The notes below the pieces were generated by a model. That model saw nothing but the letters and a program-made list of their open reading frames with translations, was not told the origin of the DNA and did not search any database. A DNA stretch of 64,000 nucleotides, from assembly GCA_025603075.1 (NCBI GenBank), contig MU626321.1, positions 44,990 to 108,989 on the forward strand, written 5' to 3'. Source of the DNA: Neoconidiobolus thromboides FSU 785. Taxonomy: Eukaryota; Entomophthoromycota; Entomophthoromycetes; Entomophthorales; Neoconidiobolaceae. The position numbers and the translations under genes were made by a program. This document shows, one piece after another, positions 42,969-55,718 of the stretch (position 1 is its first letter; each line of letters opens with the position of its first letter).

Positions 42969-43793
42969 TTAAGTCAAAGAGAAGCGGTACAACTCTTTAA
43001 ACTGATGAGACTCATACAAATGCTTGGATTGATAAGTTTGTTCATAAAATGCGATATCCCATTTTAAGCTATTATCATTAACTTCGCTCAAATTAACCGT
43101 TGCTTTAGCAAGTGTATCTAATGCCTTAAGTTCTGCATCATCTAGCTTTTGATTTGTAATCACATGCTTATTAAGATAAGCCAAAGAAATATGATGCAAA
43201 GGCTTAGCTCGTACCTTGGTGATTGTGCTGCAGTTATTGACTATATTCTCTACCAAGTTATGCAAATTAAACGGCGCTTCAATTGATAAATTAACTTTTC
43301 TTTTAGTTGGTAACAGTTCAATTCCATTAACATTAGGTACTATAGCAGAATAAGCTGATTCCTTATAACTTTTGAGTGTTGCTACTATTGAATTGATCAA
43401 ATTATAAGATTGAATCGTATCGATCGAAATAAAGCCAGTCATTGAGCAATGAGGATGATAAAGATGAGCTTCATTAGCACCAAAGTGTAAATGGCTAAGA
43501 CGGTAAAACTTTAAGATAGACTGATATAATTTGGACTGTTTATTAGGTTCCAGATAAACAATAAATCTTTTTTGTGGTTCAATTCTAGGTGTATTGTATA
43601 AATTGGTATTAAGTAAATATGAATTTAATGATGGACTTCGAGTTGGTCGTACTGAAAAATGGGCAAATTTCACCATTTCTTTAACCACCATGTTTTCATT
43701 CGAGTAAGTGGTAGCGTTGGCTGTGCTTTGTGTTAAGGGGTGATCATGATAGTTCATGCTTGTTGGGTTAAAAGACACAATCGATTTTGCCAT
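42969..43793 (-). CDS. Putative 2H-type phosphoesterase
   Basis: Single exon, 274 aa, ATG at 43793. Two H-x-S motifs are spaced as in 2H phosphoesterases: HPHCSMTGF near residue 115 and LHHISLAYLN near residue 205. They are set within alternating beta/alpha segments (RFIVYLEPNKQ, VNGIELLPTKRKVNLSIEAP). 2H enzymes hydrolyse or form 2',3'-cyclic or 2'-5' phosphate linkages in RNA or cyclic nucleotides. The N-terminal ~65 residues are Ser/Thr/Asn-rich and probably disordered. It is not closely similar to the two ASCC1-like genes in this window but belongs to the same superfamily by motif. The physiological substrate is unknown. Confidence 0.65.
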   Translation of the reverse strand: MAKSIVSFNPTSMNYHDHPLTQSTANATTYSNENMVVKEMVKFAHFSVRPTRSPSLNSYLLNTNLYNTPRIEPQKRFIVYLEPNKQSKLYQSILKFYRLSHLHFGANEAHLYHPHCSMTGFISIDTIQSYNLINSIVATLKSYKESAYSAIVPNVNGIELLPTKRKVNLSIEAPFNLHNLVENIVNNCSTITKVRAKPLHHISLAYLNKHVITNQKLDDAELKALDTLAKATVNLSEVNDNSLKWDIAFYEQTYQSKHLYESHQFKELYRFSLT

Positions 43794-45867
43794 ATTAAAT
43801 TGAGTTATAGTAAAATAAGATGTAAGTGATAATTATCAGATAAATAGTGATGATCGAAAAAAACTGGAAAACTTTAGCCTATTTATATAGCCTTAAATAC
43901 TGAGTAATAAGTTAAGAGCGTTACTTTACGGTTCTTCAATATAATATAAATTGAACAATAGAATGTAAAAGTTGGATTGGACTAAGGATAGCTATTGATA
44001 TCTTATAAAATAAATAAATATTAACTAGCTTTAATAAAAATTTCAAATAAAAAGAATAAAAAGTAAAGATGTTGAATTAGCCTAATTTTGATTTTAGTTT
44101 CCAACTACAATTTTAAGCCACTTTAATCAAAAATTATTCTTAGCTTAGGTTGATTCATTTTTATTTCATTCGTTACCTTAGAAAATTTTTCTAAAAATAC
44201 ATCAAAACTTTAAAAATATATCAAATGAAACTCCGATCATCTTCTTAATTCTCCTTTAATTAGTTCAGTTTCATCACACAACTTTCTTACTTAAAAATTA
44301 CGACTGCTTAAAAAAACCAATTAAACAAGCTTCTAATTTTAGAGGCCAATTAAATTGTTACATTTATTTATTCTATAGGTATTCGTTAGTTTCCTAATAA
44401 TTAACAAATGTCCTTAAATTAGATAATATAGATTGATTTTCGTATTAGAAATACGCATCAATTGCTTTATAATGATGATGAGTTGAAATAAATTAATGTA
44501 ATAGATTTTGTTTTTTATTGTTATGAATCGATACTAATATGCTATAGCCTTGTAGTATTATAGTAGTGATAATAAAGACGCAATTTTATCTATTTATCAT
44601 GAGTGGTTTAAATATTTTTAAAATTACTAATATAAAAATGAGACAAAACTAAAGCAGAATTGCAAAAGGTTTTTAATTTTAAGTCAAATGATCTCAACAC
44701 TATAAGCTCATTAAAATCACCATTTCCAACATTATTCAATTGTTAGCAAATTCGAGTTTTAAATAACAAATTTTAGTTTCATTGGTGCACTTTTTTGATT
44801 GAAATTTCCACCTTCTGTCATTTTAAAAAGGATAAATATAAAGTTGTGTATGCTAAACTATTTTAATAGAAATAATAAATGGAAAGTTAAGGGTTAAGAA
44901 AATGTGGAATGGGAATTTTATCATACTTGAAGTCCACTTAGCGGATAAATTGATTAATTCAATTTATTAATTATTATATTACTATTTTATATTGATTAAT
45001 ATAAGTTAGAATAGTTTGTTTTTACTTGAAATCATAAACAATTTAAGTTACTACAACCTATACTTAGCATAAGCATTATATGGTTCTCATTAATGATTTT
45101 AATATTAATATATTTGTATAATAATAAGAAAACTAAATGAAGGGTATATATAGTATTTTTAAGAGCTTTTTTAATGTTGCAATTAACTTATTATATGACA
45201 AGTTTATTGTTTAAAAAATTGAATTTTTTATTTAAAATAGCACTTCATTTTGAGAATAATTTTGTCCTAGAAGAGCTTGTAGTTAGGTGTCTTTGTTTTT
45301 AATTTAAAGTTGAATATGTTTGATATAAAACTAAAGATACAAAAGAGAATATAGCCCTTAGATTCATATTTAAAAAAAGCCTCCAAATTAAAATATATAG
45401 ATAACATCTAGTTGTAAGTTGCCCTAGAAAACTAATATAAAAACTAAATATTTTGAGAAGGGTATTTAGGTAAATAGCTATTTTATTAATATGACTGTTA
45501 CACAATAGTATTAGTCTTTTCTAGAAAAAAACAGTATTGACTTTTTAGAAGGTGAAGGGGAATAGCGTAGCATAATTCAATTTTACATTGATTTGTATAA
45601 TGGTTTGGCTGTTTAATGATTGTTGATGTAGAGAGTTATTATAAAAGAAGAAATATTTCAAAATTAAAATTTAAAATATGGGGCTGTTTTTTTGGCTTCA
45701 TTACTTTTTCTATCTTTTAAACACTATTTGAATGGAAAATTTGTTAGTAAAATTCTTAAACATAAAAATACATCCCCATATATAAATGACCGAAAAAAAA
45801 TGAAAAAATAGAAATTCATTGATAGAAAATATAATATAAAACTATTATGAATAAAGCATTAGCTTAT
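43794..45867. other. Gene-poor AT-rich region
   Basis: 2 kb with one MITE near its right end (45679). A 68-codon minus frame at 45299-45505 shows no sign of being real. Confidence 0.45.
45679..45778 (-). mobile_element. MITE-like element
   Basis: TGGGGCTGTTTTTTTGGC, TCTATCTTTTAAACACTA, GTTAGTAAAATTCTTAAACA, ends ACATCCCCA; TA on both sides. Confidence 0.85.
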
Positions 45868-46783
45868 TTATGAGCTCAACCAAGCTAATAGCGGGGTGCT
45901 TTTAAGTTTGTCATAAAATTTGTTATTAATATTAGATATACTAGGCATAATAAGTAATAAAGAGATAATAAGCTTACAATTTACATCAAAATTTTTGTCC
46001 TTAAGTATATTCAATTGCGATTCAATTAACATACTTCACACTTTTTAAAATACTTAAAATATCTTTACTACCTAACTTTAAAAAATTAAGAGACTCATCT
46101 ATAACTTTATGTTTTCCAGTTTAATGAGGCCACCCAAGTCATTTATATTGAACTAGTTTTCAAATATACCTTTAACTTCTAGTTTTAAACAAGTAAAGTT
46201 TATATTTGAATCAAACTTGCCATTTGCATGAATATAAAGCCCTAATTTTACATATAATAGTATTATTTAATAAACCCTTCTTTAACTTTATCTAGTTTAT
46301 CTAAATCTAATCTAGTCTAGTAAAACCTCTTAAGAGACTTTACTTTATTTGAGCCCAAATCTTTGATCAATTCCTTTATGACACCAGATTTGCAATTAAT
46401 AGCCAAAAGCTCGATTTGACCTGTATACTTTTTGAATAAATTTAATATTGAAGTCGAACTAACTTGATTAGTGCATATAAATAACCTTTTCAATTTTGGC
46501 AAATAGGTTTGAATTTCGTCTTTATGAATACACCAACACATAAAGCTACGAAAAGTAATAGCTTTTAAATTTGGACAGTATTTTATACAATCAATGATAT
46601 AAGTATCTACAGTTAAATGTTGCAACATTTCTCTATTTTTCAATATAAATTCTTTTTGGTACTTAATAAACCTTACTTAGGTTGATCTTTTATCTACAAT
46701 CCCTGTATCATCATCAAAGTTATCTTCAATATACATTGAATATCTCAAATAATAGATCACTTGGCAATTGACAAATCTTCGTT
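45868..46783 (-). pseudogene. F-box/LRR-like family, decayed copy 1
   Basis: Minus strand. The F-box start region at about 46783 reads ..K-I-C-QLPSDLLFEIFN with the family's ATG replaced by ACG. It then jumps directly to the YIEDNFDDDTG segment, so roughly 100 bp of the F-box are deleted. The longest intact stretch is 46317-46643 (108 codons, LTVDTYIIDCIKYCPNLKAI, LPKLKRLFI, ILNLFKKYTGQIELLAI). It stops at a TAG after LKRFY, where the homologue at 48899 continues. The C-terminal end is recognisable as KFYDKLKSTPLLAWLSS before TAA at 45868. Several stops lie in between. F-box proteins recruit substrates to SCF ubiquitin ligases; this copy cannot be translated whole. Confidence 0.75.
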
Positions 46784-46902
46784 CTTATAAAAAATACAAA
46801 AAAATAAGAAAACAATTTCTAATCATTTAAACAAGTATCGCATTGTTTTTTTATACCTTTAGATAAGTTAAAAAAGTACAAGCACTATCGATCAATAACA
46901 TA

Positions 46903-47001
46903 TGGGGGTGTTTTTTTGGCTTCATCACTTTTTCTATCTTTTAAGCGCTATTTGAGTGGAAAAGTTGTTGCAAAATCCTTAAACAAAAAAATACATCCCC
47001 A
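46903..47001 (-). mobile_element. MITE-like element
   Basis: TGGGGGTGTTTTTTTGGC, GCGCTATTTGAGTGGAAAAG, ends ACATCCCCA; starts 120 bp upstream of decayed copy 1. Confidence 0.85.
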
Positions 47002-47063
47002 TGTGTGATCGTTGTTACACTTATCTTCTCCATTGAAAGTATTAAACTTACATGTATAGCATA

Positions 47064-47162
47064 TGGGAATGTATTTTGTGTCTAACAATTTTACTAACAA
47101 TTTTTCCGCTTAAATAGCGCTTAAAAATGGAAAAAATAATGAAGTCAAAAAAAACACTCCCA
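47064..47162 (+). mobile_element. MITE-like element
   Basis: TGGGAATGTATTTTGTGT, TTTTACTAACAATTTTTCC, CTTAAATAGCGCTTAAAAA, ends ACACTCCCA followed by TA. Opposite orientation to its neighbour 62 bp away. Confidence 0.85.
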
Positions 47163-48389
47163 TATCCTATATTTTTATTCTTGTATTTTATCATTCTATC
47201 AATAAGAGACACACATGTAAATACATACTTTTCATTGAAGTTACCACCCTTGAAAATTTATTAAAAGACCCTTTTTTACAACTCAATCCCCTAATTTAAA
47301 TTATAAAAGGAGTGATACAGTATTAAAATGAAATAAGTAAAAGTCCAAACAAAATTTTGATAAAGGATTATTTTATGCTATAAAATAAAAATTGATTGGA
47401 ATTTTAAAAGAATATTTAGAGTACTATCCTGCGATTTATTTAAGTATATTGATTAGAGTTGAGGTTAGGATTAAGAACATTCATTTAATTTCATCTTTTA
47501 ATATAGTGTTTTTGTTCAAGCTATTTTTTTCCTTAAAATGATAGTTTTCATAATTTCTTTAGCTACTCACCTTACTTTAATATCATAAATTTATTACTAT
47601 TTAATATACAGGTTCAAAAACTAAATGTAAATAATCTCCGATTTCTATATATAACTAGGTGACTAAAGGATAAATAGATGATTTTTGTATGTGACCTAGA
47701 AAGCTAAAAGTAGAATTGAGGACGATCGAATGGTCCAAACGGGTGTAGATGTTGATAGAAAAGTAATAGAGTTATGACTAGTTAACTTTGATTTGATTTG
47801 ATAAAAAATATAAAAATAAACTTACCAAATATAGTAAATTAAAACTTATTCTTTGTTTTACATTATTTGTGTGCTATGGAATGGTGATTTCTTTTGACTT
47901 AAATTACAAAGTATATTTTAATATATTAATGCTCTTATTTTATAGTTTAAATATAGTGAAGAGTCTTGCTATCATTTGTTTTATTGATATAAAAATTTAT
48001 TTATTTTAATTAATAAAGAATAGTTAAATAAACGTTATTAATATTACATAAAAATTAGTGCAATATAAGGTTAGAATTTTTATGAGATTCAAATTTTATG
48101 TTAGCTATTTATTTATAATCAACAGTATTATAATTCATAAAAACTGAATTAATAATACTCAAATGTAAATAATCAACAACATAACATAAATAAAAACTAA
48201 TTTTTTATGTTACCTCAGAGGTAATGCATTTGACCACTAAACCTATTATATAGTAAAAATTATTGTATAAGAAAAAGCTCAAATAGATTTAAATTTATTA
48301 AAATATATTGTAATAAAAAAACGTGATATGGGAGATAAATACTTATTAAAGCAGATATAACAAAAAGGATAATTAGTTCGATGCTAACT

Positions 48390-49564
48390 TATTCATAAGC
48401 TTAGCCAAGTCAATAATGGGATTTCTATAAGCCTATTATAAGGCCTCCAATTAATCACAATTGCATCTAATTTAATAAGTAAAGAAGTAGTAAGCTCATA
48501 GTTAATTTTGGACTCAATGTTTTCTAATATAGAATTTTCAATCATAATTGCTTTAAGACATGAATTTTTTGAATGTTTGACATCAAGAAGACTGTTTGCA
48601 AAAACCTTTTTGATACTTCTCCAACGTATGCTTCTCTTAATGTTAGAAATTCAATAAACCATAGTTCATTTATTCCGATGCATTAAGGCTTTCTAGAGTA
48701 ACAAGGTTGGTTTTTTAGGTAAAATCAAGCTATCCTTATTTTTTAACTTTAAAAAAGAGATTAAAAGATCAAGAAGCTTTATACTTCTCAATTTATTAAG
48801 GTTACTAAAGTCATTAATATTAAATTTGTTCCGAAGAATACCTTTTATTTCTAATTCTAAACAAGTAAAGTTTGTGTTCGGACCGAATCCAGTATAATTC
48901 ATATAATGAACAATTCTATAAATAATTCTTTTGAGTCGATAAATCCCACTTTGATTCTATTTATTCTACCAGAATATAATCTATCTCGATATAATATCTT
49001 AAGATGTCTAACTTTATTTAGATTCAAACATTCCATGATGTCCTTTATACTCTCAGATTTAAAGATAAAATCTACAATATTAACTTGATCCAAAGATTTT
49101 TTAAATAAATTTAATAGGGATGAACAGATATTACAATAGAGATGTATAAATAACCTTTCTAACTTTGGTATTGGAACTTTAATTCTATCGTCAGAAATAT
49201 GAGTATACTTAGTGTCATTGTAGATTATAGATATTAGATTTGTGCAGTGATTTATATATTCAATATTATCATTACTTACTTTCAAATGCTTGATTACGGC
49301 TCTGTTTTTTAAAATAAATTTTTGTTGATATTTGATAAGGTTCTCACACTTTAAAGTTTTGTATACATTTCTTTTATTTTCTTCAAAGTCTTCTGTAATG
49401 TATTTTGAATGTATTATTTTATATTCTATACCCTTGTTTGTAATATTCAATAAGACTTTGCCTGATAAATGTAGATTCAAAAACTCTCTTAAATTGACTT
49501 GCTTAAATACCTTGTATAGTAAATCACTTGGTAGTTGATCAAACTTTATTTTTATATAAGAATT
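48390..49564 (-). pseudogene. F-box/LRR-like family, decayed copy 2 (best preserved)
   Basis: Minus strand. The frame 49573-48899 gives KFDQLPSDLLYKVFKQVNL (F-box) followed by LRR-like segments (NDNIEYINHCTNLISI, IPKLERLFIHLYCN, SLLNLFKKSLDQVNIVDFI). The codon where family members start is ATA instead of ATG (ATA AAG TTT GAT CAA), and only a TTG lies further upstream. The frame ends at a TGA at 48899, and homology continues in another frame (48902-48693: INDFSNLNKLRSIKLL). After more stops the conserved end ELTTSLLIKL...YNRLIEIPLLTWLSL is seen near 48390. So there is a lost start plus at least one frameshift. An upstream exon supplying a start cannot be excluded. Function, if any: SCF substrate adaptor. 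Confidence 0.7.
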
Positions 49565-50123
49565 ACAAAACAATAAGAAAAGTTATATAGTTACACATCT
49601 CACTATAATGTGTTTTAGTTAAAACTTGAACTTTGATTAAAACAAGATGGTTATCCTTGTTTAATAGTATCATAAAGCATTATAACCAGCTACAATAAGC
49701 TTAGCAATTTTAACTTAAATGATATGATATAATACAAATAAATGAGATGATAAAAATGATTTTATAGCTTTATTTTATCAACATCTAGGATTGATCTATT
49801 AGACTTAATTTATGTGATAAACTTCATATCTTTAATTTTGTAACTTATCATATAGCAACTAAATGACATATCCCTAAATTCTAATTTTCATATTAATGTT
49901 ATTGCTTCAACAGATGCTTCAAAAACATTCTAAATTTTACAACTTTTCTTAATTACAAATTCATCAACAACTAAAAATTCACTTCATTTCAGCTTCACTT
50001 TCGTTTATACAATTTTACTATCTAAACAATGCCACCAATATTCTAGAAAATATTTAAGATTACAAAAAAGTTACCGCTTTACTTTAAAACAATCTAATGT
50101 ATCAGTACTGTATACAACTTAAT
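49565..50123. other. Intergenic region, AT-rich
   Basis: 560 bp; nothing recognisable. Confidence 0.4.
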
Positions 50124-50450
50124 CTATTCTAATACATTATTAATAGATTCAACAGAGTCTGGAAAGCTAACAATTGCTTCAATTTTTACAAAACAACATG
50201 GGTACAAAATGGTAAAATGAGAGTCATGATTAATCTTACAATCGTGACCATAAAAGCAATACCCAAGTGAATGGCCTAAGAGATAATTGTGGAGAGCAGA
50301 AGAATGAAAAGTTGTGCCTGAGATAATAATAATGGTATTGAGATTTTGTTTATCTTTATTCAAGATAGAGTATTCAATAAGCTTTTTTTTTTTAAAAATG
50401 AGAGTATTATGATCAAGTCGCTTGTAGATGGTATGCTGATAAAAAAGCTA
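50124..50450 (-). CDS. Possible coding fragment, unknown
   Basis: A minus frame is open from about 50450 to the stop at 50124 (roughly 105 codons) and contains FFISIPSTSDL, TIIIISGTTFHSSALHNYLL and HDSHFTILYPCCFVKIEAI. There is no in-frame ATG; the usual short version relies on a TTG at 50363. The FFISIP and SHFTI stretches faintly recall 2H-phosphoesterase motifs (YTHFISIP and H-x-T), but the order and spacing are not convincing. It may be an exon, a relic or chance. Confidence 0.25.
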
Positions 50451-50553
50451 TGAACTCCTATCATTAAGTAGAGTTGAGAAGGAACTAAAACTGAGACTTC
50501 ATCATATTTAGAGTTTTACTTAAAGCTCACAAAGTGATTAATTATAGTAAATA

Positions 50554-50648
50554 TAGGGATGTCTTTTTTAAGGATTTTATTAGTAATTTTTCCACTCAAA
50601 TAGTATTCCAGGAATCGAAAAAGTGATAAAATCAAAAAAACATCCTCA
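50554..50648 (+). mobile_element. MITE-like element
   Basis: TAGGGATGTCTTTTTTAAGG, CCACTCAAATAGTATT, ends ACATCCTCA followed by TA. Confidence 0.75.
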
Positions 50649-51042
50649 TATATATATAATACTACTACTTTTATTTAATATGATTAAAATAGTTTAAAAC
50701 AAACTATAATTAAAGAAGTATTAGAGTCATGCCTATAAATTAGTTCGATGATTTATTAATTAAAATTATAGACAAAAAAGAATATTACAATGACAATTGA
50801 AATTAAGTATAAGAGAATTTGATAAAGGATATTTTTAGTTTTCTATTGAAAAACACAGTATTAAGTTAATTTAACACATTGATGCCAGGCAATTTTATTT
50901 ATATTTGAAACTTTTCGCCTTAACTATACTTAATGAATTTCAGCTAATAAAACTGATCTTACATTTAGAGATTAACTTGATTAATTGAAATTGGGCTTAT
51001 AATATAAATTTACATCAATTACAAGATGAAAAAATATTAATA

Positions 51043-51143
51043 TGGGGGTGTACTTTTGTATTTAAGAGTTTTACTAAAAAAATTTCCACTCAAATAGCGC
51101 TCAAAAGATAGAAAAAGTAATAAAGCCAAAAAAAACATCTCCA
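51043..51143 (+). mobile_element. MITE-like element
   Basis: TGGGGGTGTACTTTTGTA, CCACTCAAATAGCGCTCAAA, ends ACATCTCCA; TA precedes it. Confidence 0.8.
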
Positions 51144-51964
51144 ATTGTATAAGATTAGTTTTTTGTAAAAAAGATCACGCTAATTTTTAAAAAAATGAGG
51201 AAGAGTAACACAGAATAGGCTCATAAAATAGTCAATTTTATTATTCTATCATTAGAATAATCTTCTATACTATTTTGAACAATATGTTTCATGTTTGATA
51301 ACTTATTGATATACTAAAGGTTATAAAAATGAAGAATCTAAAAGTAAAACTTGAAACGTTAAGATCTAATACAAATAATAATAAATTATTTAATATTAAT
51401 TAATAAGAAAAACGATAAAAGTTATAATGATTTAAACCCCAGCATATTTGTAACCCTATCCAGGTTAATAATGGGGTGTTTTTAAGCTTAATATAATTCC
51501 CATTATTAATATCAAACATATTAGACGTAACAAGTAACAAAGAGGGAGTAAATGCACAAGCAGTTTTAAAATCTAATGTCCCCCAGTTTAAAGTCTTTAA
51601 TTTTAATTACTTTAAGATTTGAAAAAAATATTAAAAAATAAAAAAACCATTATAAGATCAAAGAAAGTAGAAACTTTAATTCAATTTCTAAAACTACATT
51701 CACACAAATTATTACTAGTGATGTCATTAATTTTATTTATGTTAAAACTAAACTCTTCTGCTAATGCTTTAATAACATAACCTATAGTACTAATGTGGAT
51801 TCTTTTAGTATTTAGCACTAAAGAAATAACCTTTGAAAATTGCTTTGCAAATTTATCAACATGTGCTTCATGTAATGTTGATAATTTTAATAAACCTTAA
51901 CTTATTGAGCTATTAGTATCAAATCAACCTAAACAAATGAGATCAGTATTTTTAAATAAAGTTA

Positions 51965-52062
51965 TGCGGATGTATTTTTGTATTTAAGAATTTTACTAAC
52001 AATTTTTTCACTCAAATAACGCTTAAAAGATCGAAAAAGTAATGAAGCCAAAAAAACTTTCC
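51965..52062 (+). mobile_element. MITE-like element, degenerate right end
   Basis: TGCGGATGTATTTTTGTA, TTAAGAATTTTACTAAC, CACTCAAATAACGCTTAAAA, then AAAAAACTTTCC instead of ACATCCCCA. Inserted in decayed F-box copy 3. Confidence 0.75.
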
Positions 52063-52727
52063 TTTATATTATCTATATTTTCTAATTTTAAACTAGAAAA
52101 GCCAATTAATCCTATACTCTTCAATTTATTAAGGTCACCAAAATCATTAATAGTAAAATTAAAGAATATTATCAATTTCCAATCTCAGACAGGAAATAAA
52201 GTTTATGTTCAGATTAAACTTGGTATAAGAAAATGTATCTTCTCCCCTTTTTATATATAATTCTCTTAAGTTAATAAGTTATATTTTGATTTTATCCGAT
52301 TTGTCAAAGTTTAACATAGAATAATAACATATTTAACCAATTTTACTTTACCTGCAATCAAAAAATTGATAACTTCTTTTATATCACCAGAATCACACAC
52401 AACATCTAAAACTTCAATTTGCTTCAAATGTTTCTTAAATAAGTTTAAGATTGGGAAAGTATTAGTACAAATAACTTTTATGAATAACTTTTTCAACTCC
52501 GGTAACTGAATCAATTTAACGATTACTTCAAGAATACTGTAAGGATCATGATAAACAATAAATAAAGTTGGACAATAATTTATGTAAGCAATGATACTAT
52601 TATTTACATCTAAACATTTTGTCATGGCTCTACTTTTTAAAAACAAAGTCTCTTTATAGCTAATAAACTTTTTGTGGTTTAAGCTTTTACTTAAAGCTTT
52701 ATCATTACAAAAATTATCATCAGTATA

Positions 52728-52828
52728 TGGGGATGATTTTTTTAGTTTCATTACTTTTTCCATCTTTTAAGTGCTATTTGAATAGAAAGATTGTTGGTGA
52801 AATTCTTAAACAAAAAAGTACATCCCCA
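52728..52828 (-). mobile_element. MITE-like element inside an F-box-like gene
   Basis: TGGGGATGATTTTTTTAG, TTTTAAGTGCTATTTGAATA, GGTGAAATTCTTAAACA, ends ACATCCCCA. TA at 52726-52727 and 52829-52830 is the target duplication. Confidence 0.9.
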
Positions 52829-52975
52829 TATTTTGAATAAACCATTGTATGTTATAACCTTATTTATAATGCTAGATATACCCTTATTTAATAAGCATAA
52901 ATCGAAACTTTCATTTAAACGAAATTGTTTGAAGACTTTATATGACAAGTTTCCTAGTAGTTAATCAAACTTCAT

Positions 52976-53322
52976 TTTATATAAAAATATAAAAATTTTA
53001 TTATTATACACCTAGATTTAAATCACTCTTTTATCTTTAGATAGACTTAGCAACTATGAATATTATTGACGAATAGCATATACAATGTTTAATATGCTTG
53101 CCTATCTTAACATTAATGTTAAACCTGATATATATAATATTTCTGTATTTTGATTTATTATTATCACCTCAAACAAAATAATCACATCCACAAATTCACA
53201 ATTTGATACTAATAATTCTCATATCAGATTTGCATAATAGCCCAATTTTTGCTATTTTTAATCCCTTATTTTCCAAAAAATTGATTCAATCATCTTAACA
53301 TAGCTTTTAATCCTCAAAAGTC
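52976..53322. other. Divergent spacer before the helicase gene
   Basis: 350 bp, AT-rich, holds the helicase promoter; no site recognised. Confidence 0.35.
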
Positions 53323-55624
<2,302 letters not shown>

Positions 55625-55670
55625 ATGAGTTTTTTAGATGAAATAAAATTGAAATTTAATAATATTTGCT

Positions 55671-55718
55671 ATTTTATTTTATCTTATTTTATCTTATCTT
55701 ATCTTATCTTATTTTATC
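55671..55718. repeat. (TTATC/TTATT)n pentanucleotide tract
   Basis: About nine 5-bp units in the 94-bp gap between two convergent genes; the tract abuts the stop codon of the peptidase gene. Confidence 0.85.

Larger units (their letters stand above)
46784..48389. other. Intergenic region with a head-to-head MITE pair
   Basis: 1.6 kb between F-box-like copies 1 and 2, carrying MITEs at 46903 and 47064. The rest shows no gene. Confidence 0.5.
51440..52975 (-). pseudogene. F-box/LRR-like family, decayed copy 3 with two MITE insertions
   Basis: Minus strand, ATG at 52975: MKFD then TAA where copies 2 and 4 have CAA (Gln), so codon 5 is a nonsense mutation. The F-box continues (LLGNLSYKVFKQFRLNESF) to the KVITYNGLFK segment, where a MITE (52728-52828) is inserted. 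Homology resumes with TDDNFCNDKALSKSLNHKKF and runs on (IAYINYCPT, PELKKLFIKVICTNTFPILN). Removing the MITE and one TA does not restore the frame, so an extra 1-nt change exists. The frame stops again after VKLVKYVIILC, and a second MITE (51965-52062) separates the INDFGDLNKLKSI repeat from the C-terminal remnant KLKNTPLLTWIG near 51440. Confidence 0.8.
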
